A stretch of 64,000 bases of DNA from CAZGRP01 sp964527995. Its GTDB lineage: Bacteria > Zhuqueibacterota > Zhuqueibacteria > Oceanimicrobiales > CAZGRP01. The stretch lies in assembly GCA_964527995.1 (NCBI GenBank), contig CAZGRP010000011.1:24575-88574 (forward strand), written 5' to 3'. The notes under the pieces were generated by a model that was not told the DNA's origin, made no database searches, and saw nothing but the letters and a program-made list of their open reading frames with translations. A program made the translations under genes and the position numbers. Numbering within the stretch: the first letter of the stretch is position 1; the number at the start of each line of letters is the position of its first letter. This document shows, piece by piece, positions 34,518 through 42,470 of the stretch.

Positions 34518-36251
34518 TCAGCGAACGCGTAGCCACCAAGGCATAATCGCTAGCGGCACGAAATCTCGGTACAGGCGCCGTCCGAGAAAGAAGTCGGCCA
34601 CAGAGTCCAAAGAATGAAGGGTCTTCCCAAAGCGAAAGGCTGTCAGCCTCTCGCTGAGGATCATCTCCAGCAAGCTCTTCTCTTTTGGAAATACCACCAA
34701 ACGCACGGACTGCTCGGGCAGGATTCCAGCCTTCTGTTTGGCGATGTCGATAGCGGTCTCCAGACCACCGAGCGCATCCACCAGGCCGATTTCTTTGGCC
34801 TGGGCGCCGGTCCACACCCGGCCGCGACCGACCGCATCGATCTGATCGTAGGTCCTGCGCCTGCCTTCAGCCGCCTTCGTCACAAAGGTGCGATAGATCT
34901 GCATCATGTTATCGAACACCTGTTTGCGCTCTTCCGGCGTGAACGGCCGTGAGGCGGTCAGGGCATCAGCGAACCGCCCGCGCTTGACGATCTCGACGTT
35001 CAGGTCGACCTTCTCGTACAACTTGCGCAGGCTGAACTTTCCGCTGATGACGCCGATCGAGCCCGTCAGGGTCGACGGTTCAGCCACAATCGTGTCGGCG
35101 CCCATGGAGATCCAGTATCCGCCGGAGGCAGCTACATCCGACATCGAGACGATGAAGGGCTTTTTCTTTCTGGCCTCCTGAGTGGCCCGCCAGATCACGT
35201 CTGAGGCCAGCGCGTCTCCTCCGGGGCTGTCAACGCGAAAGATAATGGCTTTGATCGACCTGTCTTCCGCAGCCCGGCGTATGTCACGGGCCACACGCGA
35301 CGACCCCATAGCTGAGCCGAAAAGAGGATCGAAGGCGTCGTTGCCGAGAACGATGCTGCCCACGGCGTAGACCAAGGCGATTTTCGGCCCCCTATCCAGG
35401 CCCAGAGTCCGGGCCGGGATCTTTCGGTAGGTGTTACCCCACAGCCTGCTGAGCTTGCCGCCGTTTTTCTTGTCGAGGAGAGCCTCGACCTCGTCCCAAT
35501 ACACGAGGCTGTCCACAAGCCCGTACTGAAGTGCCTGCTCCGCGGTCAGGAAGAGATGTTCATTGATGATCTTGCGGATCTGCGCAGGGTTTTTGCCGCG
35601 AGAGGCTGCCAGGGAGTCGACGTACTGCGTAAAGTAGCTGTCGAGAATCGCGTTGACCTCCTCGCGGTGGGCTGGGGACATGCTCTTGCGAGTCAAGAGA
35701 TCGGAAGCACTCTTGTACGCCCCGATATGCTCCAGGTCCGGGTACACTCCGAGTTTGTCGAGGCTGCCGCGCAGAAAGACCACCTCCGAAGCCAGGCCGT
35801 TGAGGGCAAGGTTGCCGGTGGGCGTCATGTAGACCTTGCTGGCCGCCGAAGCCAGGTAGAAGCCGAGGTCCTCTGTGCGTTCGATGTAGGCGAAGATGGG
35901 CTTGCCCGATCTCTTGAATTCGGCCACAGCCCGGCGCAACTGAGTGGCTTTTGCCCAGCCGAAACCTGTGCCGCGGGGCAGCAGAACGACCGCGCGGACG
36001 CGCTTGTCCACAGCCGCCTTGCGCAGGTTGTCCAGGACGTCGCGCAGCGTTGGTACTGTTCCACCAACGGCCTTGCTGACGATATCGGTGGGTCGCCACT
36101 CAACCAGTTGAGTGATCGGCTGCAGCAGCACACTGCCGGCGGCAACCCGCGGCGGCGCCGTCACATTTTGATAGATGGCCACGAAGATCAGGAAGATGGA
36201 CACCAGGAAGAGGGCGACAAGAACCAGCAGCACTTTCAGCCAGGTTTTCAC
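34518..36251 (-). CDS. sppA: Signal peptide peptidase SppA (67K type)
   Basis: A 577-residue membrane-anchored serine protease with an N-terminal anchor (LKVLLVLVALFLVSIFLIFVAI). The two tandem peptidase-fold repeats hold the split dyad: general base K139 (FYLASAASKVYMTP) in the first half and nucleophile S376 (SDVAASGGYW) in the second. It degrades signal-peptide remnants in the membrane. The GTG at 36251 is chosen because GGGGAGG lies about 5 nt upstream and the anchor then starts at residue 5; ATGs at 36275 and 36320 lack a ribosome site. Confidence 0.93.
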   Translation of the reverse strand: MKTWLKVLLVLVALFLVSIFLIFVAIYQNVTAPPRVAAGSVLLQPITQLVEWRPTDIVSKAVGGTVPTLRDVLDNLRKAAVDKRVRAVVLLPRGTGFGWAKATQLRRAVAEFKRSGKPIFAYIERTEDLGFYLASAASKVYMTPTGNLALNGLASEVVFLRGSLDKLGVYPDLEHIGAYKSASDLLTRKSMSPAHREEVNAILDSYFTQYVDSLAASRGKNPAQIRKIINEHLFLTAEQALQYGLVDSLVYWDEVEALLDKKNGGKLSRLWGNTYRKIPARTLGLDRGPKIALVYAVGSIVLGNDAFDPLFGSAMGSSRVARDIRRAAEDRSIKAIIFRVDSPGGDALASDVIWRATQEARKKKPFIVSMSDVAASGGYWISMGADTIVAEPSTLTGSIGVISGKFSLRKLYEKVDLNVEIVKRGRFADALTASRPFTPEERKQVFDNMMQIYRTFVTKAAEGRRRTYDQIDAVGRGRVWTGAQAKEIGLVDALGGLETAIDIAKQKAGILPEQSVRLVVFPKEKSLLEMILSERLTAFRFGKTLHSLDSVADFFLGRRLYRDFVPLAIMPWWLRVR

Positions 36252-36310
36252 GGGAACCTCCCCATTGGATGTCATCGAGAGTCGATCGCCAGGGTAAGTC
36301 GAATGGCCGA

Positions 36311-36339
36311 ATCTTAGCAAAAATAATCTGAAAAATCAA
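36311..36339 (-). promoter_or_regulatory. Promoter of sppA
   Basis: On the minus strand TTGATT (36334-36339), a 17-nt spacer and TAAGAT (36311-36316), about 60 nt upstream of the GTG start. This supports the short sppA reading, since the alternative ATG at 36320 lies inside the promoter. Confidence 0.7.
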
Positions 36340-36487
36340 GCTCTTTCCCGGCCATGCCGGAAGGTGGTGAGGCCGTCGAGAAGGTCCACCGGGTTTCAAA
36401 CCTCGATCCCTGCGAGATACGCTGATGCGTGTGCATGAACAGCGACCGCCGCCGGTTGATTCTTTTTCCTTGCATCTTAGAAGAGAC

Positions 36488-36507
36488 GTTGTTAAAATTG
36501 TAACAAC
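36488..36507. promoter_or_regulatory. Perfect 7-bp dyad upstream of threonine aldolase
   Basis: GTTGTTA (36488-36494), a 6-nt spacer aaattg and TAACAAC (36501-36507). The palindrome is 28 nt before the start codon, where a dimeric repressor or activator could bind. The regulator is unknown. Confidence 0.5.
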
Positions 36508-36535
36508 TGAACCGTGCACAACTCTGGAGCTCCTG

Positions 36536-37567
36536 TTGTCCTTCGTAGATCTGCGCAGCGATACGGTCACGCGGCCGTCGCCGGCCATGCGAGAAGCGAT
36601 GATGAGGGCAGAGGTCGGTGACGACGTCTTTGGAGAAGATCCCACGGTCAATCGGCTGCAGGAGGTGGTGGCCGACCTCCTGGGCAAGGAAGCAGCCCTT
36701 TTCGTGCCCAGCGGCACCATGGGCAACGAGATTTGCCTGAAGGCCCTGACCCAGCCGGGGGACGAGGTTGTCTGTGAAGCTGGTTGTCACTTCTTCAACT
36801 ATGAATCCGGAGCGCCGGGACTGCTCGCCGGTGTCGTCCTGCGACCTCTGGTCGGGGACCACGGAGTGTTTACTGCTGCACAGGTCGAGGCTGTGCTTCA
36901 TCCGCCGGTAGATCATTTTGCGCCGACCCGCGTGATCGCCGTCGAGAATACCCACAATTCCGGTGGTGGCACAGTCTTTCCGCTTGCTGAAATCGAACGA
37001 CTGCGCGGGCTGGCCGACCAGCATGGCCTGAAGATGCACCTGGATGGCGCCCGGCTGTGGAATGCCAGTGTCGCTTCGGGAGTTCCGCTGCGCGACTGGG
37101 CTCGCCATTTCGATTCGGTATCGGTCTGTTTTTCGAAAGGACTGGGGGCTCCGGTTGGATCGGCGGTGGTGGGCTCGCACGACTTCATTGCTGTGGCGCA
37201 CCGGTACCGCAAAGCGTTCGGCGGCGGCATGCGGCAGGTCGGTATCCTTGCTGCCGCCTGTCTCTATGCTCTCGAACACAATCAGGAACGATTGCAGGAA
37301 GACCACGCCAATGCTCGCCGGCTGGCTGAGGCCCTGGCCGACCTTCCCGGCCTGCACGTCGATCTCGACCGCGTGGAGACCAACATCGTTCTGATTGACA
37401 TCGCCGCATCCGGCCGATCGACCGGGCAGGCACTCGACGAGCTCCGGCAGGAGGGAGTGCTCCTGGTGCCCTTTGGTCCGACAACGTTGCGAGCGGTGAC
37501 CCATCTGGACGTGACCCGGGCCGACGTAGAGCGCGCCGTCACGGCCTTCCGTCGCGTTTTTTCATGA
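36536..37567 (+). CDS. ltaE: Low-specificity L-threonine aldolase
   Basis: A 343-residue PLP enzyme of fold type I that splits threonine or allo-threonine into glycine and acetaldehyde. Motifs are VDLRSDTVTRPSPAMR at the start, DDVFGEDPTVNRLQ near 30, HLDGARLWN near 168, and the PLP lysine K201 in SVCFSKGLGAPVGS. The open frame extends upstream, but family sequence begins at a TTG (36536) with GGAG 6 nt ahead, so a TTG start is inferred. It is divergent from sppA. Confidence 0.92.
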   Translation: MSFVDLRSDTVTRPSPAMREAMMRAEVGDDVFGEDPTVNRLQEVVADLLGKEAALFVPSGTMGNEICLKALTQPGDEVVCEAGCHFFNYESGAPGLLAGVVLRPLVGDHGVFTAAQVEAVLHPPVDHFAPTRVIAVENTHNSGGGTVFPLAEIERLRGLADQHGLKMHLDGARLWNASVASGVPLRDWARHFDSVSVCFSKGLGAPVGSAVVGSHDFIAVAHRYRKAFGGGMRQVGILAAACLYALEHNQERLQEDHANARRLAEALADLPGLHVDLDRVETNIVLIDIAASGRSTGQALDELRQEGVLLVPFGPTTLRAVTHLDVTRADVERAVTAFRRVFS

Positions 37568-37702
37568 GCGTACCGACCACCGTGAAGAACCTGACCCGAT
37601 TCTACATGGCAAACCGGGACAAGAGCCCTCTTTAAACGATCCTCCATGAACCTCAAAGCAGTCCTTCGTACCGTTCCTGCGACTGTTGGGAACCGATAGC
37701 GC

Positions 37703-38938
37703 ATGCGCCAATGGTACGTACAAACTTTTGCCAGCTTTAGGAGGGTCGTGTGTTGGCTGACCCTGGGTCTCGGGCTGATCCTGATTGGCCCGCTGCCCAG
37801 GGTCCAGGCCCAGGCCCAGGGCACGGTCGTCATCGGCGAGTTGCTCGGCCGCTGGGACCCCAATCGTTTCACCATCTTCACCTCCGAGGGTCGATTCCCT
37901 ATTCTCGGAGCCAACGAGCACGCACCTTTCACCGTCTCCCGAGACGGCGCCCACGAAGTCCTGATTCGTTTTCGATCTGCGGCCGACTCCCGGCCTCATG
38001 AGCCTCCGCTCATCCGATATCGTATCTTTCCTACCGAACGTCGTCTCATCTCCGCCCTCATCCTGGAAGAGGTCGATTTTGCCGAACTGCCCAGAGAGGA
38101 ATCGGCCATGGAGGTGCGCCGGTCGAATCCGGCCGTGGTGCCGATCGTTCAGGCACTGCCGAAAAATACCGTCACCTTGATTTTCTATAACACGCGGCTG
38201 CCTCTTTTCGAAAGTCGCCTGGTGCGGGTAGCCCTGAGCCACGCGATCAACCGGCGCAAGATCGTCAGCGATCTGCTGGGCGGCAAGGCCAACGTCGCCC
38301 GCGGTCCCTTCGACAACGACTCCAGGGTCTATGCGCCCGGGCTGCAGGAGATGAAATACGATCCGAAACGGTCGGTGCGCATGCTGGCGCAGGCGGGCTG
38401 GGTCGACCGGGACGGCGATGGCGTTCTCGACCGGGATGGCCGGCACTTCCAGTTCACGTTGACCTATCCCAAGGGCCTGATTCTCGAGGAAAAACTGGTT
38501 CGGCAGATCAAGCTGTCTCTTTCGGAGATCGGCATCCACGTGCGTCAGGTCGGCAAATCGATGGTCGATCTCGAGTCGGATCTGGCCTCGGGCCAATTTC
38601 AGGCAACGCTCATGCAGGTGCGATTCGAAGAGTCGGGTGAGAGTTTCCGATCCTATTTCGGTAGCCAGGGCGACAAGAACTACATGGGATTTCGTGATCC
38701 GACGCTGGATCGATACCTGAACATCTACTTTCAGATGACCGACCGCAGCACGCGCAAGAAACTCCTGCAGCGGATGCAACTGCTCATCAACAAGGAGCAG
38801 CCAGCGGCTTTCCTCTATTTTAAGTGGGTGACCCACTATCTGGTCAACGTCCGCAAACTGGAGGACGTACGCGACGGACGCGGCGGTCTTCTGCCGCTGG
38901 ATCGCTGGGTGGTGAAACCGCCGTCGCAATTTCGATAA
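37703..38938 (+). CDS. Shortened extracellular solute-binding protein, family 5-like
   Basis: A 411-residue exported protein with a signal peptide (VCWLTLGLGLILIGPLPRVQAQ). From about residue 125 the sequence follows peptide/nickel-binding SBP_bac_5 proteins: IFYNTRLPLFESRLVRVALSHAINRRKIV, then QMKYDP-type MLAQAGWVDRDGDGVLDRDG. The first part of lobe I, normally 100 or more residues, is replaced by a short stretch, so the protein is about 100 residues shorter than usual. No ABC permease or ATPase genes are nearby; the histidine kinase follows 41 nt downstream, suggesting a sensory rather than uptake role. Confidence 0.75.
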   Translation: MRQWYVQTFASFRRVVCWLTLGLGLILIGPLPRVQAQAQGTVVIGELLGRWDPNRFTIFTSEGRFPILGANEHAPFTVSRDGAHEVLIRFRSAADSRPHEPPLIRYRIFPTERRLISALILEEVDFAELPREESAMEVRRSNPAVVPIVQALPKNTVTLIFYNTRLPLFESRLVRVALSHAINRRKIVSDLLGGKANVARGPFDNDSRVYAPGLQEMKYDPKRSVRMLAQAGWVDRDGDGVLDRDGRHFQFTLTYPKGLILEEKLVRQIKLSLSEIGIHVRQVGKSMVDLESDLASGQFQATLMQVRFEESGESFRSYFGSQGDKNYMGFRDPTLDRYLNIYFQMTDRSTRKKLLQRMQLLINKEQPAAFLYFKWVTHYLVNVRKLEDVRDGRGGLLPLDRWVVKPPSQFR

Positions 38939-38979
38939 CCGCAATCCGTAAAACGTGATTGACGCTCTGTGGATGTCTT

Positions 38980-40818
38980 ATGATGCGGTTTCGGCACAAG
39001 GTCCGGGTGCGCCATCAACTGCTCACCCGCTTGTTGATCTCCCACGTCTTGCTCGTCTCTCTGCCCCTCATGGCTGCAGGTCTGTTGCTGATCCAGACGG
39101 CGCAGCAGAACATCCGCCAGACCATCCTCGAGCGTAACCTGGAATTTGCCCGCCGGACGAGTCGCGAGATCCAGGAGCAGTTGAAAACAGCCCGCCGGCT
39201 GCTGCGCTTCAACGCCCGCAGCCCATACCTCACCCAGGGCAATGACGTGATGCGCGACTATGTCCTGACTCGCTCGATAGACGAATTCTCCATCTTCAAG
39301 GTTCTCGCAATTCTCGACCGCAGTGGCCGGCCGGTGGTTTCAACCAACTCGATCTCCGATCACTCTGTCGACCCATTTCGCAAGCAAGGGTTGCAGGCGG
39401 CTTTGTCGGGCAGAAGCTATGCCTCCGAAGTGTATGTCTCGGACGAACAGCTTCCGCTCATGAGCATGTACCAGCCGATCTGGCGGCTGAATGAGGTGGA
39501 AGAGATTCTTTTCGCCGTCCTGGATCTGAAGACGATGTGGGACCTGGTAGCGAGCAACGCTGTCGGCAAGCACGGCGAGGCTTTCATATTTGATGCCACG
39601 GGTCATTTCATCGCCCACTCCGATGTGCGCCGCGTCTACCGCAAGGAACGATTCGAAGAGATGGACATCGTCCGTCAGGTGGCAGCCGGCGTGAGTCGGC
39701 ACAAGATCTACCGCGACGTCCGCGGACGCAAGATGGTGGCGGCCTTCGCGCCACTGAGCGATCTTGGCTGGGGCGTGGTCATTCAGCAGCCCGTCTCCGA
39801 GGCGTTCGCTCCGGCGCGCAAGATGAGGCTGCAGATTCTCCTGCTGATGATCGGCAGCATCATTCTGGCGTCGAGTATTGCCTACTTCTACACGCGCTGG
39901 ATCGTCAAACCGGTCGACGTCCTGGTTTCCGGGTTGGAACGCTTTTCCATGGGCGATTTGCGCCACCGCATCCCGACGGTGAGCCGAGACGAGGTCGGCA
40001 TGCTCGCGGAGCGGTTCAACGAGATGGCGGATCGTCTGGTGGAGATCCAGGCCAAGCTGAAGCGGACCGAGCGGTTCGAGATTCTGGGCAAGATGTCGTC
40101 GGTGCTGTCCCACGAGATCCGCAATCCGCTGAACTCCATGGTCATCAATATGCAGATCATGAAGCGTGAATTCTCCAAGAAACACATCGACACCCGGAAG
40201 CTGGAGAAGTATCACGACATCGTGGTTTCAGAGATCAAGCGTGTGGATCGACTGGTGAGCGACTTCCTTCTTATCGCTCGTCCTCCCAAGTTGAGCCGAA
40301 CGCGGGTGGACCTGCAGAAGCTTGTTGATGAGATCATCACCATGCAACAGGCCCTGGCGTCGCAGCAGGGGGTGCGTGTCGAGCGCCGCTATGCGGCATC
40401 CACAGTCCACGCCTACGCGGATGAAGCGAAACTGAAGCAGGTGCTACTCAACATATTCATCAACGGCGTTCAGGCGATGCCGGACGGCGGCAAGCTACGG
40501 ATTGGTGTGGATCGCTGGAAGCGCAAGGGAGGCCCGGCAATGGCGAGCGCCGATCGTCGGCGTTGGGCGATGATCTGGTTCGAAGACACCGGACAGGGGA
40601 TTCCCCCGGAGCGCATCGAGCACATTTTTGACTTCTACTATTCGACCAAGGAGCACGGCACCGGATTGGGTCTGTCGGTGGCGCAGCAGATCGTCGAGGA
40701 ACACGGTGGCAGAATCTTCGTGGAAAGCAGTGTGGGGGTGGGAACGAAATTCACCATCGTTCTGCCGGTCAGCAACGGCAAGGGCGACGTCGGGAAAAAA
40801 ATTCGGAGAGAGGCTTGA
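38980..40818 (+). CDS. Membrane sensor histidine kinase (dCache-HAMP-HisKA)
   Basis: A 612-residue kinase. TM1 is at about 20-42, then an extracytoplasmic dCache-like domain (45-275, with ILFAVLDLKTMWDLVASNAVGKHGE). TM2 is at about 283-305, followed by HAMP, a HisKA box with H378 (SVLSHEIRNPLNSM), and HATPase motifs DTGQGIPPERIEHIFDFYY and GTGLGLSVAQQIV. No response regulator gene is adjacent, so its partner is elsewhere. It lies just downstream of the shortened binding protein, which may deliver its ligand. Confidence 0.9.
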   Translation: MMRFRHKVRVRHQLLTRLLISHVLLVSLPLMAAGLLLIQTAQQNIRQTILERNLEFARRTSREIQEQLKTARRLLRFNARSPYLTQGNDVMRDYVLTRSIDEFSIFKVLAILDRSGRPVVSTNSISDHSVDPFRKQGLQAALSGRSYASEVYVSDEQLPLMSMYQPIWRLNEVEEILFAVLDLKTMWDLVASNAVGKHGEAFIFDATGHFIAHSDVRRVYRKERFEEMDIVRQVAAGVSRHKIYRDVRGRKMVAAFAPLSDLGWGVVIQQPVSEAFAPARKMRLQILLLMIGSIILASSIAYFYTRWIVKPVDVLVSGLERFSMGDLRHRIPTVSRDEVGMLAERFNEMADRLVEIQAKLKRTERFEILGKMSSVLSHEIRNPLNSMVINMQIMKREFSKKHIDTRKLEKYHDIVVSEIKRVDRLVSDFLLIARPPKLSRTRVDLQKLVDEIITMQQALASQQGVRVERRYAASTVHAYADEAKLKQVLLNIFINGVQAMPDGGKLRIGVDRWKRKGGPAMASADRRRWAMIWFEDTGQGIPPERIEHIFDFYYSTKEHGTGLGLSVAQQIVEEHGGRIFVESSVGVGTKFTIVLPVSNGKGDVGKKIRREA

Positions 40819-40843
40819 CAAACGGGTCTTCGGTCCGTATATT
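40815..40843 (+). promoter_or_regulatory. Promoter of rpsU
   Basis: TTGACA (40815-40820), a 17-nt spacer and TATATT (40838-40843): one of the best promoters in the window. The -35 overlaps the stop of the kinase gene, and the leader to the rpsU ATG is close to 190 nt. That is long enough for leader regulation, but I see no known ribosomal-protein leader structure. Confidence 0.75.
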
Positions 40844-41036
40844 TCAGGCTGTCTGTTTTCGAGGCCGCTCCGGTTGTCAGGCGGTCCAAGCAGGGGAACC
40901 AACCGGGTCGCTGACGGAGCGTGGTTTCGCCCCCGAGCCCGGATCACCCTTTTGCGGAACTTTCACCGGAAGGCCATCGTTCTCTTTATGACCTTTGCAT
41001 CGAGATGTCGAAAAACCGTGAAAGGACGTGATCTGC

Positions 41037-41231
41037 ATGGTCGCTGTCTTTGTGAAGGAGCATGAATCGCTCGACCGGGCGATCAGCCGATTCAAGCGTA
41101 AGTGCGAACGGGCAGGGGTGCTACGAGATTTCAAGAAGACAACTTATTTCATCAAGCCAAGCCAAAAGAAGCGCATCCGGCGGGAGAAGGCCATTCGCAG
41201 ATTGAACCGCATGGCCCACCGCCGAATGTGA
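41037..41231 (+). CDS. rpsU: 30S ribosomal protein S21
   Basis: A 64-residue basic protein with the S21 pattern: VFVKEHESLDRAISRFKRKCERAGVL, then FKKTTYFIKPSQKKRIRREKAIRR. It binds the 16S rRNA 3' region in the small subunit. AAAGGA lies about 10 nt before the ATG at 41037; an upstream GTG at 41028 is less well spaced. A strong terminator follows before the sigma-factor gene. Confidence 0.95.
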   Translation: MVAVFVKEHESLDRAISRFKRKCERAGVLRDFKKTTYFIKPSQKKRIRREKAIRRLNRMAHRRM

Positions 41232-41305
41232 CAGGCGGCCTGCAGATGGCCGAACGGTCGGCCTCCTGGGTGTGGGGTGTGGGTTTTGAGGTGCGTGGCA
41301 CATGT

Positions 41306-41317
41306 ATTGCATGCAAT
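41306..41317. repeat. Perfect 12-bp palindrome between rpsU and rpoD
   Basis: ATTGCATGCAAT is its own reverse complement. It lies 20 nt before the rpsU terminator and about 85 nt before the sigma-factor start. It may be an operator; no binding protein is known. Confidence 0.4.
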
Positions 41318-41336
41318 CTGATCTGTCGCAACACCG

Positions 41337-41368
41337 AACCCAAATGCGGCGAGCCATTTGGGTTTTTT
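41337..41368 (+). terminator. Rho-independent terminator between rpsU and the primary sigma factor
   Basis: A perfect 10-bp stem (AACCCAAATG, 41337-41346, with CATTTGGGTT, 41355-41364), an 8-nt loop and a T run to 41368. It separates rpsU from rpoD and could act as a partial terminator. Confidence 0.85.
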
Positions 41369-41402
41369 CACGTCTATGAAATGGGGGTTAGGATAGGTGA
41401 AC

Positions 41403-42263
41403 ATGGCCAATAAGAAAAGAAAAAAGAACGACAACCGGACCAAGCAGTCGATCGAAAAGTACCTCGAGGAGATCGGTGGCTATTCGCCGCTGCCTCCTGA
41501 GGAGGAGATCGAACTGGCCCGCCGGATCCGCGAGGGAGATGCGTCGGCCCTGGACAAGCTGGTCAAGGCCAATCTGCGTTTCGTGATCAGTGTGGCCAAG
41601 GAGTACCAGGGCCAGGGATTGCCGCTGCAGGACCTGATCAGCGAGGGAAACCTCGGCTTGATCAAGGCGGCACAGCGTTTCGATGAGACGCGCGGATTCA
41701 AGTTCATTTCGTATGCTGTGTGGTGGATCCGGCAGTCCATCCTGCAGGCTCTGGCTGAGCAGTCGCGCGTCGTGCGGTTGCCTCTCAACCGGGTCGGAGC
41801 GATCAACAAGGTGGGGCGCGCTCTCGAGGAGCTGGAGAAGCGCTTCGGCCGTGAGCCCAGCATGGAGGAGGTTGCCGAGAAGATGGAGATGACGGCTTTC
41901 GAGGTTGCCGATGTGCTCAAGACCTCGGCACGGCATCTGTCGCTCGACGAGCCGTTCAAGGAAGACGAAGGCAACAGCCTCCTGGATGTCCTCGAGAGCG
42001 ATCGCTACGCTCCGCCGGACGCCAAGCTGATGCAGGAATCTTTGCAGGTGGAGATCGACAAGGTGCTTGCCACTTTGAAACCCAGGGAGGCGGAAATCAT
42101 CCGGCTCTACTTCGGGCTGGACGGAGATCGTCCACTGACGCTCGAAGAGATCGGGGAACATTTCCAGCTTACCCGGGAGCGTGTCCGTCAGATCAAAGAA
42201 AAGGCGCTCCGCCGCATGCGCCATCGCTCGCGACTGGAGCCGCTGCGCAAGTACCTTGGTTGA
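41403..42263 (+). CDS. rpoD: Primary RNA polymerase sigma factor (RpoD/SigA, short form)
   Basis: A 286-residue sigma-70 factor. Region 1.2 (KYLEEIGGYSPLPPEEEIELARRI) is followed by region 2 (ANLRFVISVAKEYQGQGLPLQDLISEGNLGLIKAAQRFDETRGFKF, with the -10-reading helix and YAVWWIRQSI). Region 3 follows, then region 4 (LTLEEIGEHFQLTRERVRQIKEKALRRMRH). Region 1.1 and the non-conserved insert are absent, as in FCB-group primary sigmas. It should read the TTGACA/TATATT promoters listed here. Confidence 0.92.
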   Translation: MANKKRKKNDNRTKQSIEKYLEEIGGYSPLPPEEEIELARRIREGDASALDKLVKANLRFVISVAKEYQGQGLPLQDLISEGNLGLIKAAQRFDETRGFKFISYAVWWIRQSILQALAEQSRVVRLPLNRVGAINKVGRALEELEKRFGREPSMEEVAEKMEMTAFEVADVLKTSARHLSLDEPFKEDEGNSLLDVLESDRYAPPDAKLMQESLQVEIDKVLATLKPREAEIIRLYFGLDGDRPLTLEEIGEHFQLTRERVRQIKEKALRRMRHRSRLEPLRKYLG

Positions 42264-42282
42264 TCGCACACACCGAGCTGGT

Positions 42283-42318
42283 AAGCCCGCTCGACAGTTG
42301 ATGTCGGCGGGCTTTTTT
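42283..42318 (+). terminator. Rho-independent terminator after the primary sigma factor
   Basis: AAGCCCGC (42283-42290) pairs with GCGGGCTT (42307-42314), extended inside by CGACA/TGTCG with one bulged T. A six-T run (42313-42318) follows. Confidence 0.85.
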
Positions 42319-42470
42319 GTTTGCTATCTTGTCCCGAGTCACGGCATTGTGACGAATCCGTGCATGCGATTACAGTTTTGTCGGTTCGGCAGAAGCTGGG
42401 TCGAGCACACCCCTTTCAGATCGGCCAATTTCTCATTGCAAATCACCCACCCGTTCCCTATTTTTCGTGC

